From assembly GCA_016873095.1 (NCBI GenBank), contig VGYC01000004.1:27067-91066 (forward strand): a stretch of DNA of 64,000 nt, in the 5' to 3' direction. A program made the translations under genes and the position numbers. This document shows positions 55,601-63,987 of the stretch, piece by piece (within the stretch, counting starts at the first letter, position 1; each line of letters begins with the position of its first letter). This stretch comes from Planctomycetota bacterium. GTDB lineage: Bacteria; Planctomycetota; Planctomycetia; Gemmatales; Gemmataceae. Under the pieces are notes generated by a model. The model was not told the origin of the DNA and ran no database searches. It was given only the letters and a program-made list of their open reading frames with translations.

Positions 55601-57151
55601 CTATTCTCTTTCCGCGAAGCTTGCCAGACGCTGGCTACGGATGGGTTGGCGGAGCTTGTGCAGGCCGCGGGCTTCGATCTGGCGGATGCGCTCGCGGGTG
55701 ATGCCGTAGGTGCGGGCGACCTCGTCGAGGGTGCGTGGCTGGCCGTCGCGCAGGCCGAAGCGCATCTCGATCACTTCGCGCTCGCGAGGCGTCAAGGAGC
55801 GCAGCACCTCGGCGATGCGTTCACGCAGCAGGTTCTGATCGACGTTGAGTCCCGGACTGACCGCGGTCGGGTCGTCCAGGAAATCGCCCAGGGCGCGCTC
55901 GGCATCGCCGGCGAGCGGCTCGTGCAAGCTCACCGGATGCCGCGACACGGCCCGCAATGAGCGGGTTTCATCGGTGGTCACGCCAAGGACCTCGGCAATC
56001 TCCTCGATGGTCGGTTCCCGGCCGTTCTTGGCGAGCAACTCGCCACGAATGCGCTCCATGGCGGCCAGCGTGCTCACCTGATGGCATGGGACGCGCACCG
56101 TGCGTGCGTGATCCGCGAGAGCTCGAGTGATGCCCTGGCGAATCCACCAGGTGGCATACGTGCCGAATTTGAAGCCCATGCGATACTCGAACTTGTCGAC
56201 GGCCCGCATGAGGCCGCGATTGCCTTCCTGGATGAGGTCGGAGAAGGCCAGGCCGCGGCCGCGATAGCGCTTGGCAATGGCGACCACCAGCCGGAGATTC
56301 CCCTCGGCCAGTTCGCGGCGGGCGCGGTGGAAGGCTTCCTGCCGGGCGCGGATGACGCGCAGCAGCCGGTTCAGTTCGTCGGGAGTCGCGATGGCCTCCA
56401 GCGTGCGGTCGCGCAGCTGCTTGATGAGCCGCACTTGCTTCTCGCGTCCCGCAGCGGAGCGGCCGCAGGCGTTGATCTGCTTGTCCAGATCCAGCATGGC
56501 CCCGACATGGGTGTTGAGATCGGCGACGAAGTATTCGAGCAACTCCGTCCGCGGCGACAGTTCCTCGGTGAGGTCGATCGCCTTGTGCAGCTGGCGCAGC
56601 AGGCAGCGCTGCAGTCGCGCCTTGCCGGAGGCCGACTTGGTGCGCAGCAGGATGCGGAATTCGCTGGCAGCCTTCTGGCTGGAGCGAGCCAGGGTCCTGA
56701 GATGGTGCGGCAGCCGTGCCAGGATTTGCTCGCGCGTCAAGCCGAGGCTGGTCACCACGTCGATTGTCGGATCAATGGCTAGATTGCCGTCACGGATGCG
56801 CTGGAAGGACTCGATGACCTTGGCGATGGTGGGCCAGTTGCACAGCGCTGCCCGGCGGAAGCGCTTGCGTGCCCGCTCGAGCCCCTGCGCGAGAGTCAAC
56901 TCCTCGGTACGGTTGAGGAGCGGGATGGCGCCCATCTGGCGCAGGTACAGGCCGAGGGCGTCGTCCGGTCCGGAAACGCTCGGGCTCCCTTCCTCGGCAT
57001 GAGCGCTTTCGAGTTCGTCCGGCCTGGGAGTGCCCTCGTCAAGGAACGGGTGGCTGCGATCCATCGCCTCCTCGCGCGCCCCTTCCCAGCTGGGAGTTTC
57101 CGACGAGGCGACAGGTTGCTGGCGACTCGACTTGTTTGGCGCTTTGAGCAT
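55601..57151 (-). CDS. sigma-70 family RNA polymerase sigma factor (RpoD-like)
   Basis: 516 residues. Region 1.2: DALGLYLRQMGAIPLLNRTEELTLAQ; long non-conserved region 120-300; region 2: EGNLRLVVAIAKRYRGRGLAFSDLIQEGNRGLMRAVDKFEYRMGFKFGTYATWWIRQGITRALAD; region 3: ILAKNGREPTIEEIAEVLGV; region 4: RSLTPREREVIEMRFGLRDGQPRTLDEVARTYGITRERIRQIEARGLHKLRQ. A group-1/2-like sigma factor, probably an alternative one, since Planctomycetota have several RpoD-like paralogues. The N-terminal 60 residues are not conserved. Divergent from an RsbW-like gene. Confidence 0.92.
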   Translation of the reverse strand: MLKAPNKSSRQQPVASSETPSWEGAREEAMDRSHPFLDEGTPRPDELESAHAEEGSPSVSGPDDALGLYLRQMGAIPLLNRTEELTLAQGLERARKRFRRAALCNWPTIAKVIESFQRIRDGNLAIDPTIDVVTSLGLTREQILARLPHHLRTLARSSQKAASEFRILLRTKSASGKARLQRCLLRQLHKAIDLTEELSPRTELLEYFVADLNTHVGAMLDLDKQINACGRSAAGREKQVRLIKQLRDRTLEAIATPDELNRLLRVIRARQEAFHRARRELAEGNLRLVVAIAKRYRGRGLAFSDLIQEGNRGLMRAVDKFEYRMGFKFGTYATWWIRQGITRALADHARTVRVPCHQVSTLAAMERIRGELLAKNGREPTIEEIAEVLGVTTDETRSLRAVSRHPVSLHEPLAGDAERALGDFLDDPTAVSPGLNVDQNLLRERIAEVLRSLTPREREVIEMRFGLRDGQPRTLDEVARTYGITRERIRQIEARGLHKLRQPIRSQRLASFAERE

Positions 57152-57493
57152 AACTTTTCTTCAACTCCGGTCCGAAGTTACGGCGAAGCAGCAGCTTGCC
57201 ACTCTTCCGGCCTTTGACTTCTCTATTATAGGAAAGAGTCAAAACGGTTGGGAAGGAAAATATGCCGAATTACTGATGAATAAACAATTGTATACTTCCG
57301 AGTTGCCGGTTTTTATCGATTTTCAGCAAGCGCCGCGAGCCCGCGACGGTCATTTGTCTCTTTGTTTTCAAGAGAATTGCGGCTAAGATGCCGCACCGGA
57401 CAGTTGTGTGCCTCGCGCAGGTCGGCTGGCGTGGCCAAAACCCGTGCCGGGCCGTCGAAAAGCTGCCGAGGCCGTCCTGCCAGGACGCTTAAC
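57152..57493. other. 342-base AT-rich divergent region between sigma factor and RsbW-like gene
   Basis: Contains an inverted repeat TTTGACT (57213-57219) ... AGTCAAA (57237-57243) with a 17-base spacer, and a minus-strand TATAAT at 57225-57230, about 70 bases before the sigma factor start. The stretch 57240-57390 is the most AT-rich in the window. Promoters for both genes are expected here. Confidence 0.5.
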
Positions 57494-57937
57494 ATGCCCC
57501 ACGTCAGCGATTGCCCGTGTCAGTTGAGCATTCCCAGCGACCTGGGCATGCTCGGTGTGGTACGCGCCTTCGTCGAGGCTGTCTGCCAGACCGGCGATCT
57601 GGACCGTAGCATCACACATGCGATTGTGCTGGCGACGGGCGAGGCGGTGTCCAACATCATCCGGCATGCTCATCGTGAGTGCCCCAATGCCCAGCTGCGA
57701 GTCGGCTGTCGTCTCATGGCCGAGGCCATGGAGGTTGTCTTCGTGGACGAAGGCCAGCCCTTTGACCTCGACAACGTCCCGCGTCTGGATCCGGGCGAGT
57801 TGCGCGTTGGCGGCCGCGGTGTGTTCCTGATGCGTGCCCTCATGGACGAGGTCACCTGCGAGCAGCGTCAGGGTGGCGGCAACATCCTGCGCATGGTCAA
57901 GTCGATCCGGCCGGAAACGCAGGCGGCCACTGCCTGA
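57494..57937 (+). CDS. RsbW/SpoIIAB-like ATP-binding anti-sigma regulatory kinase
   Basis: 147 residues from ATG 57494 (MPHVSDCPCQLSIPSDLGMLGVVRAFVEAVCQTG). HATPase_c_2 motifs: N-box GEAVSNIIRHAHREC, G1 box VDEGQPFDLDN, G2 box GGRGVFLMRALMDEV. This family binds and inhibits a sigma factor or phosphorylates an antagonist. It is divergent from the sigma factor gene, suggesting a link. Confidence 0.88.
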   Translation: MPHVSDCPCQLSIPSDLGMLGVVRAFVEAVCQTGDLDRSITHAIVLATGEAVSNIIRHAHRECPNAQLRVGCRLMAEAMEVVFVDEGQPFDLDNVPRLDPGELRVGGRGVFLMRALMDEVTCEQRQGGGNILRMVKSIRPETQAATA

Positions 57938-58145
57938 TCGGACTAGCGTGGTAACTTGGGCAAGGTCGGCGTGATCGATTCCCGTGTCGGTTTTTCGCGC
58001 GGCCGGCACCGCATTCCGGTCAATCGGCCCCGGCCGCGGCGTCGATACCACCTTGGCAAAAAGGATGTGAGCATTTTCACAATGCCCAGTTGCAGAACCC
58101 ATCACAAACGGATTGGCCGCCACGACAAATCATGCGGCTAATGGG

Positions 58146-58175
58146 TTGCTTCCTGTTGAACCATGTCGCTATCAT
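58146..58175 (+). promoter_or_regulatory. promoter candidate for FlgM-like gene
   Basis: TTGCTT at 58146-58151, 18-base spacer, TATCAT at 58170-58175, 60 bases before the start codon. The surrounding gap 57938-58234 holds no gene. Confidence 0.35.
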
Positions 58176-58234
58176 GAATCTGCGAGGTCAGGCCGGCGCT
58201 TCGCCTGCGTGACTTCCAGGAGGAGAATGAGTCG

Positions 58235-58531
58235 ATGCATTCGCACAGCCCCAACGATCTGCAGGGCCCCATCCGCGGCACGCCTGGCTGGTGGCAAGAG
58301 ACCGGCAAGAATGACCATCACGGCGGCGACCAGGCCACGTTGCCCGCGCGCAAGAAACGCACGAAGAAGTCCAGTCATCGTAACTATGCTCGCGCCCCGG
58401 GTGCTCCGGCCGCCGGCGCCTCAATTCGTGCCGATCTCGTGGCCCGCGTTCGCAAGGAGATCGAGGACGGCACCTACGAGACGACCGAGAAATGGGAAGC
58501 CGCCCTCGATCGGCTGCTGGAGAACCTCTAG
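58235..58531 (+). CDS. FlgM-like small protein
   Basis: 98 residues. The N-terminal half is Gly/Pro/Lys-rich and probably unfolded (SPNDLQGPIRGTPGWWQETGKNDHHGG). The C-terminal half, IRADLVARVRKEIEDGTYETTEKWEAALDRLLENL, has the 'VA.lr..I..GtY.t..k...A...LL' pattern of FlgM anti-sigma factors. FlgM binds sigma-28; whether that sigma factor is the one upstream is not known. AGGAGGAG precedes the start. Fur follows. Confidence 0.55.
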   Translation: MHSHSPNDLQGPIRGTPGWWQETGKNDHHGGDQATLPARKKRTKKSSHRNYARAPGAPAAGASIRADLVARVRKEIEDGTYETTEKWEAALDRLLENL

Positions 58532-58630
58532 GCCGCTGACAGCTTGGCGCCGAGTCGTGCTTTGTCACACGAAACACTTGCAACGTCGCACGCCAGGCTG
58601 CCGGGGCGGATGAATGATCGGAGATGAAAC

Positions 58631-59119
58631 GTGGATTTTCCCGCTGTCCAGGTATCGCAGAGTCCCGAGGAGAAGTTTCGCGAGTACCTCGCCAGCCAGC
58701 CCAGGGCGCAACGCTACACCAATCAGCAGCGCGACATGGTGGTCTACATTTTCAGCCGGCACAATCACTTTGACGCCGACCAGCTGGTGGAGTCGCTCAA
58801 GAACGAGAACATTCCCGCCAGCCGGGCCACCGTCTACCGCACGCTCAAGAAGCTGGTGCGCGCCGGCCTGCTGCGCGAACTGGATGTCGGGCCCCGGAAA
58901 TTCTACGAGCACGACTACGGCTATCCGCAGCACGAGCACATGTACTGCCAGCAGTGCCACACGATGATCGAGTTCCAGGATCCGGCCATCGAGGAGGCCA
59001 TTCGCGACGTGTGCGGGCAGCATCACTTCCAGGCCGCCAGCCACACGTTCATCATCCGCGGCCTGTGCGCCGACTGCAACCGCGCCAAGGTCACCAAGCG
59101 GCGCCTCGACCTCGTCTGA
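58631..59119 (+). CDS. Fur-family metal-responsive repressor
   Basis: 162 residues from a GTG start (VDFPAVQVSQSPEEKFREYL) with GGAGA upstream. The winged helix reads RYTNQQRDMVVYIFSRHNHFDADQLVESLKNENIPASRATVYRTLKKLVRAGLL. The dimer domain has HEHMYCQQCHTMIEF and a C-terminal CADC, the two CxxC pairs of the structural zinc site. Regulatory-site His residues (HDYGYPQHEH) are present. It controls iron or zinc uptake genes elsewhere. Confidence 0.93.
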   Translation: MDFPAVQVSQSPEEKFREYLASQPRAQRYTNQQRDMVVYIFSRHNHFDADQLVESLKNENIPASRATVYRTLKKLVRAGLLRELDVGPRKFYEHDYGYPQHEHMYCQQCHTMIEFQDPAIEEAIRDVCGQHHFQAASHTFIIRGLCADCNRAKVTKRRLDLV

Positions 59120-59146
59120 GCCGGGCAACGTCGCCGGCAGCGTCGC

Positions 59147-60217
59147 CTACGGGTACCTGATCAGCAGCTTGTCGCCGCGGATCTCGACGATGGTTCCGGG
59201 GACATACGTGCTGCCGCCGCGGGCGCACTCCACTTCTTCGCCGACATGAAAGCGGAGCGGCTTGATGAGTTCCGGCGTGACCATCACGTCCTGGGCCACG
59301 TACTGCAGCTCGACAAAGACGACGTCTTCGCCGGGCGCGAGCGCGGCGTCGAGGCGCTCGGGCAGGATACGGCCGGGATACCAGTACGGCCCGAGCAAGA
59401 CCAGGACCGGCTCGCCCGCGGAAAAGCTTGGCGGCTTTGTGCCCTTGGGCACGCGCCAGAAGCGGGCGCGATTGATCGACAGGTTGGCCACATGCCGGCG
59501 TTGCTGGGTCTCGGTTTCCTCGAACTCGACATCCAGCAGTTCGCCGGCCACGCGCGTCACCACGGCGGGTGAATACGCCAGGCGCGGCTCCTCGGGCGGC
59601 CGCATGAAGATCCGCTCTCCCTCCTCGCAGAACAGCGGCATCAGCTGCTTGTCATTGACCATGCCCATGTCGCCGTGATAGCGGACGTGAATCCCGTCCT
59701 TGCTCACCGACAGTACCGTGGCCGGATACCAGAAACAATCCTGCCAGCGTGCCAGCACGCGATCGTTGACCTGGTACAGCGAGTCCAGTTCGCGGCGCTG
59801 GGTGGGCCGGCTGTCCGGCTCCTTGACGCGCACGAAACTCAACAACGTCCACTCGGGCGGCAGGCGGAGCGGCAGCGCGGCTTCAGGAATCCGCACGCGG
59901 GTCACGGACACGCGCAGCTCGACGTCGCCGTTGTCGCGCACGACGTCGAAAAACTCCCCCTCGATGCGCTGGACCGTGGCCGGATAGAAGGCAAAACTGC
60001 GCGCCTCCTTGTCGTACATCATGAAGATCTGTTGCCCGGGCGCGAGCTGCGTCTGCGGCTGCAACGGCCGCAGATTCGAGGCCAGCTCGGCCTTCTCTTC
60101 GCCGGTATCGTAGCGGAGATTGACGCTGGAACCGACGACCGCGACGACGGTCGCCGAGTAGAGAAACTGCCCTTCCCAGGGCGCCCAGACCCGGTCGCCC
60201 GGCTTGAGATTGTCCAT
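59147..60217 (-). CDS. Tudor/Agenet-like multi-repeat protein
   Basis: 356 residues from ATG 60217 (MDNLKPGDRVWAPWEGQFLYSATVVAVVG) after GGGAGGGG. The sequence is a row of small SH3-like modules: RVWAPWEGQFLYSATVVAV..VNLRYD; IFMMYDKEARSFAFYPATVQRIEGEFFDV; RVLARWQDCFWYPATVLSV..IHVRYHGD; IFMRPP...YSPAVVTRVAGELLDVEFE; VLVLLGPYWYPGRILPER..VFVELQY; EVECARGGSTYVPGTIVEIRGDKLLIRYP. The 'xW..xxWYpAtVl' pattern is that of Tudor/Agenet domains, which in eukaryotes read methylated histones. About six repeats, no other domain and no signal peptide. Confidence 0.7.
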   Translation of the reverse strand: MDNLKPGDRVWAPWEGQFLYSATVVAVVGSSVNLRYDTGEEKAELASNLRPLQPQTQLAPGQQIFMMYDKEARSFAFYPATVQRIEGEFFDVVRDNGDVELRVSVTRVRIPEAALPLRLPPEWTLLSFVRVKEPDSRPTQRRELDSLYQVNDRVLARWQDCFWYPATVLSVSKDGIHVRYHGDMGMVNDKQLMPLFCEEGERIFMRPPEEPRLAYSPAVVTRVAGELLDVEFEETETQQRRHVANLSINRARFWRVPKGTKPPSFSAGEPVLVLLGPYWYPGRILPERLDAALAPGEDVVFVELQYVAQDVMVTPELIKPLRFHVGEEVECARGGSTYVPGTIVEIRGDKLLIRYP

Positions 60218-60441
60218 GGACCCCTCCCTCTGGCGCAATCATATTACGAACGCGGACGCCGAGCAACTCGCGGCCGCGGCTCCCTTCTCCCAATGGATAG
60301 GAAGCGGATCTCCGCCGAACTCCGATTGGCGGCCTCCTGGCCTCCTGGCGGACCGTTTGACTCTGACGCCCTCGCCGAATAGATTTTCCTTCCGTGTAGA
60401 TGGGGCCGGTGTGCCCCGCCTTATCAAGAAAGGATGCTCCC

Positions 60442-61173
60442 ATGGCAGAGATGACCGACGCTCCCGTGCTGGAAACCGCACCTGACACCGATCTCGTGTC
60501 TGCGCTCGTTGCCGTTCTGGAGAGCAGCGCGGAACCGATGACTTTGGCGAAGATTCGGGCCGCCCTGCCTGCCAATCTACGCGCGGTTTCGCCCGAGCGC
60601 CTTCTGGATATCTTGCGGCGGCAGGCGGCGGCCAACGTGTTTGTCGAGTATCCCAAGTACCGCAGCCCGCACGAGCGCTTCTGGGACCGGCCCATGGACG
60701 TGCACATCGCTTGCTTGCTCCGTGCCGCGCTGGAGGAGAAGCCATTGCCGTGGTCCGACCTGCGCCGCAAGCTGCCTGATTATGCCAAGTCGCAGGCCCA
60801 GACCATCCTGGATCAGCAGATTGCCGAGGGCCGGCTGCACCTGCATCCGCCGCTCAAGAGCCGCTCGGGTGCGCGCTTCGGCGCCAGCCCTGCCGATCCG
60901 CGCGAGTACCTGCGTGGCGAGTTCACCAGCGTCTTCAAGAAGCTGTCCGGTCTGGGCTTCACGCATGCCGAGCTGCGCGAGGGGGCCATCGAGTTGCTGC
61001 ACGAGGAAGAATGGGCGTCGCCGCCGCCGGCCGCGGAGGCCGCCATCGAGGCCACGGACCCGCAGGCCGGCAAAGCGCAGGCCCTCAAAGCGCCGGCTGC
61101 CGCGGAGCAACCGTCGGAACAGCGCTCCGTCGAGCAGCAGTCCTCAGCTCAGCCTGAGAATCCAGTGTCATAG
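60442..61173 (+). CDS. hypothetical protein with winged-helix-like segments
   Basis: 243 residues from ATG 60442 (MAEMTDAPVLETAPDTDLVSALVAVLESSAEPMTLAKIRAALPANLRAVSPERLLDILRRQAAANVFVEYPKYRSP). Two helix-turn-helix-like blocks can be seen (residues 30-70, 90-140), then a Pro/Glu/Gln-rich tail. I do not recognise the family. DUF1080 follows 43 bases later. Confidence 0.6.
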   Translation: MAEMTDAPVLETAPDTDLVSALVAVLESSAEPMTLAKIRAALPANLRAVSPERLLDILRRQAAANVFVEYPKYRSPHERFWDRPMDVHIACLLRAALEEKPLPWSDLRRKLPDYAKSQAQTILDQQIAEGRLHLHPPLKSRSGARFGASPADPREYLRGEFTSVFKKLSGLGFTHAELREGAIELLHEEEWASPPPAAEAAIEATDPQAGKAQALKAPAAAEQPSEQRSVEQQSSAQPENPVS

Positions 61174-61216
61174 TCGCCTCATGTTCCGCGACCGTCGAGA
61201 ACCTTGGGAGATTGTC

Positions 61217-61843
61217 ATGCGATGCGTGTGCCGTGCCCTCGTGGCGTTGACGCTCGGTCTGGTCGCCGGTCACGTTACCGTGGCCGACGAGCCGGGCAAG
61301 AGCAGCGAGTTCCTGCCCGCCACCCTGTCCGGCTGGGAGGGGCTGCGGGAATACTGGACCTACAAGGACGGCGCCCTGGTCGGCGCCTCGCCCGACGGAC
61401 TGAAGTTCAACACCTTCCTGTGCAGCAAGAAGAAGTACGGCGACTTCGAACTGTCGTTCCAGATTCGCCTCAAGGGGGGCAAGGGCAACAGCGGCGTGCA
61501 GATCCGCAGCCACATTCATGACAAGAAGGTCTTCGCCGTCACCGGCCCGCAGTGCGACATCGGCGACATCTACTGGGGCAGCCTCTATGGCGAGCACTTC
61601 GGCGGCATGATGAAGCAGGCCCCCGCCGACCTGGTGAAGAAGGTCCTGAAGGCGGACGATTTCAACGACTACCACATCCGCGCCGTCGGCAAGAAGGTCA
61701 CCATCAAGCTCAACGGCCAGACCACCGTGGACGGCGAGTTCCCGAAGATGCCCGCCGAAGGCATCATCGCCTGGCAACTCCACTCCGGCGGGCCGATGGA
61801 AGTGACGTTCCGCAAGATTCGCTTCAAGGACCTGAGCAAGTAG
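61217..61843 (+). CDS. secreted DUF1080 (3-keto-disaccharide hydrolase-like) protein
   Basis: 208 residues with a signal peptide (MRCVCRALVALTLGLVAGHVTVAD). The DUF1080 beta-sandwich is clear: LSGWEGLREYWTYKDGALVG, KKKYGDFELSFQIRLKGGKGNSGVQIRSHI, GPQCDIGDIYWGSLYGEHFGG, NDYHIRAVGKKVTIKLNGQTTVDGEF, GIIAWQLHSGGPMEVTFRKIRFKDL. The fold is concanavalin-like; some members hydrolyse 3-keto-glycosides. Substrate unknown. Confidence 0.9.
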   Translation: MRCVCRALVALTLGLVAGHVTVADEPGKSSEFLPATLSGWEGLREYWTYKDGALVGASPDGLKFNTFLCSKKKYGDFELSFQIRLKGGKGNSGVQIRSHIHDKKVFAVTGPQCDIGDIYWGSLYGEHFGGMMKQAPADLVKKVLKADDFNDYHIRAVGKKVTIKLNGQTTVDGEFPKMPAEGIIAWQLHSGGPMEVTFRKIRFKDLSK

Positions 61844-61878
61844 AAAAGCGGGGGGAGCCGATAAGCGACCGCGCCTTT

Positions 61879-62123
61879 CGACCCCTGCCGGCTCGCCCGG
61901 CAGGTGAAGCAGTCTTGCAGCTACTGGCGAAGCAGCGTCGTGTTTCGACCCCTGCCGGCTCGCCCGGCAGGTGAAGCAGTCTTGCAGCTACTGGCGAAGC
62001 AGCGTCGTGTTTCGACCCCTGCCGGCTCGCCCGGCAGGTGAAGCAGTCTTACACCTACTGGCGAAGCAGCGTCGTGTTTCGACCCCTGCCGGCTCGCCCG
62101 GCAGGTGAAGCAGTCTTACAGCT
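61879..62123. repeat. REP-like family 2: four-unit 67-base tandem array
   Basis: Four units start at 61879, 61946, 62013 and 62080, exactly 67 bases apart. Each has CTGCCGG-CTCGC-CCGGCAG (perfect 7-base stem, 5-base loop; first stem 61885-61903), then 'GTGAAGCAGTCTTGCAGCTA' spacers. The last unit ends where the truncated transposase begins. Spacers are identical except 1-3 bases, so this is not a CRISPR array. Confidence 0.92.
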
Positions 62124-62610
62124 ATGGCCCCCACGCACGGTGGGAAGGAACCACCGAGCCGACGTGGAAGCCTATATTTCTCGACAGGTTGACAAGGCCG
62201 ACTGCGCCGACCCGAGATTCAAGGACTTGCTGCGGCAATTCACGGTGTCGGACGCCAACGTCAATCTCGCCAAGGCGACAGAATCCAACAGCGGCCGATA
62301 CTGGTACAATCTACATCTCGTCCTGGTCGCTGCCGATCGATACCGGATGGCAGAGCCGGCCTGGCTGGGCAATATTCGGGACGGCTCGTTCAAGATCGGC
62401 AACAAGAAGGGCTACGCGATCTCTCGTCTATCAGTGATGCCCGATCATCTCCATGTGTCGCTGCGCGGCAACATCGCGGAGTCGCCGGAAATGATCGCTC
62501 TCGCCTTTCTGAATAACCTGGCATATATCCTGGGCCAGAAGCCCTATTGGGAACCCTGTTACTATGCGGGAACGTTTGGGGAATATGACATGAACGCCGT
62601 GCGGAGATAG
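62124..62610 (+). pseudogene. Y1/HUH (IS200-like) transposase fragment, N-terminus missing
   Basis: The open frame passes through the repeat array into VEAYISRQVDKADCADPRF... and ISRLSVMPDHLHVSLRGN (HUH motif) and ends SYYAGTFGEYDMNAVRR with the likely catalytic Tyr. An in-frame GTG at 62164 could start a 148-residue product. Family members that I know keep another ~130 residues in front, and here those are replaced by the REP units; so the gene looks truncated. Less GC-rich than its neighbours. Confidence 0.7.
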
Positions 62611-62621
62611 TTCGTGCTCTG

Positions 62622-62815
62622 CCGCCCCCCGCCGGTTCGCTTGGCAGGTGAATGTGTTTTGCGGCTAGCGACGAGGTCCTGCTCTGACGACCCCTGCCGG
62701 CTTGCCCGGCAGGTGAAAGAGTTTTGCAGCTAGCGACGAGCCGGTACGGGTCATATGAAAGCATGGGAGATAGCTTGACAGACTTTCTCACCTGCCGCAC
62801 GAGGCGGCAGGGGTC
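62622..62815. repeat. REP-like family 2 units downstream of transposase
   Basis: A degenerate direct unit at 62630-62648, a good direct unit at 62694-62712 and an inverted one at 62792-62810 whose stem is CTGCCGC-ACGAG-GCGGCAG. In the inverted copy both stem strands have changed together (G:C to C:G), so the hairpin is kept. Confidence 0.85.
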
Positions 62816-62839
62816 GCAAATAGTGACGAGGAATAACCA

Positions 62840-63853
62840 ATGGCAAAACGCATCGCGCTCTTCGCTTTGGTCGTGAGCATCTTCTGGGTGGCCGTGCGGG
62901 CGGCTCAGGATAATCCCATCGCCATGAAGTTCAACGACGTGAAGGAGATCGCGCCCGGCGTCTTCTTCCGCTACTCGTCCATCAGCGCCACCGACAAGAC
63001 CATTCCCTTCGGCGGCTGTAACAACACCTGGGTGGTGTTCAAGGAATTTGTGGTCGTCATCGACGCCAACTTCCCGAAGGAGGCCGGCGACGTCGTGGCC
63101 GCCATCCGCAAGACCACGGACAAGCCGATCCGCTACGTGCTCGACACGCACCATCACGGCGATCATGCCTATGGCAACGCGGTCTGGGCCAAGGAGGGGG
63201 CGAAGATCGTCAGCAGCCGCAATGCCGCCCGCCTGCTCAAGGCCAACGGTCCCAAGCAGTGGGCCGAGGCCGCCGCCGACCGCAAGGACATCAAGGACAG
63301 TGAACTGAAGCAGGTCGATCTGCCCTTCGAGGAGAAGCACGTGATCGAAGACGGCACGCAGCGCGTCGAGTTCCTGCACTTCGGGCACTCGCACACCTCC
63401 GGCGACGCCGTCGCCTACCTGCCCAAACACAAGATCCTGTGCACCGGCGACGCCTGCGTCAACGGCGCCTTCAACTACACCGGCCATTCCAACACGGCGT
63501 CGTGGATCCGCTGCCTGGAGAAGATGGCCAAGCTGGACATCAAGCTCATCTGCCCTGGCCACGGCATCGTCACCGGCAAGGACCTGCTCGGCAAGCAGCG
63601 CAAGTACTTCGAGGAGCTTCGCCAGGTCGTCAAGAAGGGCATCGACGACGGCAAGTCGCTCAAGGACATCACGGCGTCCGTCGATCTGGCCTGGTACAAG
63701 GAGTGGACCGGCAAGGCGGCCCGCGAGAACACCGAGAACATCGAGCACATCTACAAGGAGTTCATGGGCAAGATCGACCATGAGCGCCTGGGCCGCAACG
63801 CCGCGCCGCTGGGTTGGCCGCGCGAACGGCCGACTGCTGTCGCAGCACAGTAG
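62840..63853 (+). CDS. secreted metallo-beta-lactamase-fold hydrolase
   Basis: 337 residues with a signal peptide (FALVVSIFWVAVRAAQ). The MBL metal motif is complete: LDTHHHGDHAYG (H-x-H-x-D-H), FGHSHTSGD, LCTGDACVNGAF and LICPGHGIVTG. Similar to the quinoprotein-relay or SoxH-like subgroup of periplasmic MBL proteins; substrate unknown. Ribosome site GAGGA. Just after the inverted REP unit. Confidence 0.9.
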   Translation: MAKRIALFALVVSIFWVAVRAAQDNPIAMKFNDVKEIAPGVFFRYSSISATDKTIPFGGCNNTWVVFKEFVVVIDANFPKEAGDVVAAIRKTTDKPIRYVLDTHHHGDHAYGNAVWAKEGAKIVSSRNAARLLKANGPKQWAEAAADRKDIKDSELKQVDLPFEEKHVIEDGTQRVEFLHFGHSHTSGDAVAYLPKHKILCTGDACVNGAFNYTGHSNTASWIRCLEKMAKLDIKLICPGHGIVTGKDLLGKQRKYFEELRQVVKKGIDDGKSLKDITASVDLAWYKEWTGKAARENTENIEHIYKEFMGKIDHERLGRNAAPLGWPRERPTAVAAQ

Positions 63854-63987
63854 TTGATAACTCCCCTCTCCCGGAGGGCTGACTATTACGCACAATTCTC
63901 TCGGCGCGACCCCTTGTCCGATTGATGGGTGGCGCTATGATTCGGATGCGGTACGGATGGTTCAGCCGCTACTTGGAGGCGCGACGG

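Noticed and set aside
61879..62123. CRISPR array
   Set aside because: Repeat and intervening sequence are equally conserved over the 67-base period; there are no unique spacers and no cas genes.
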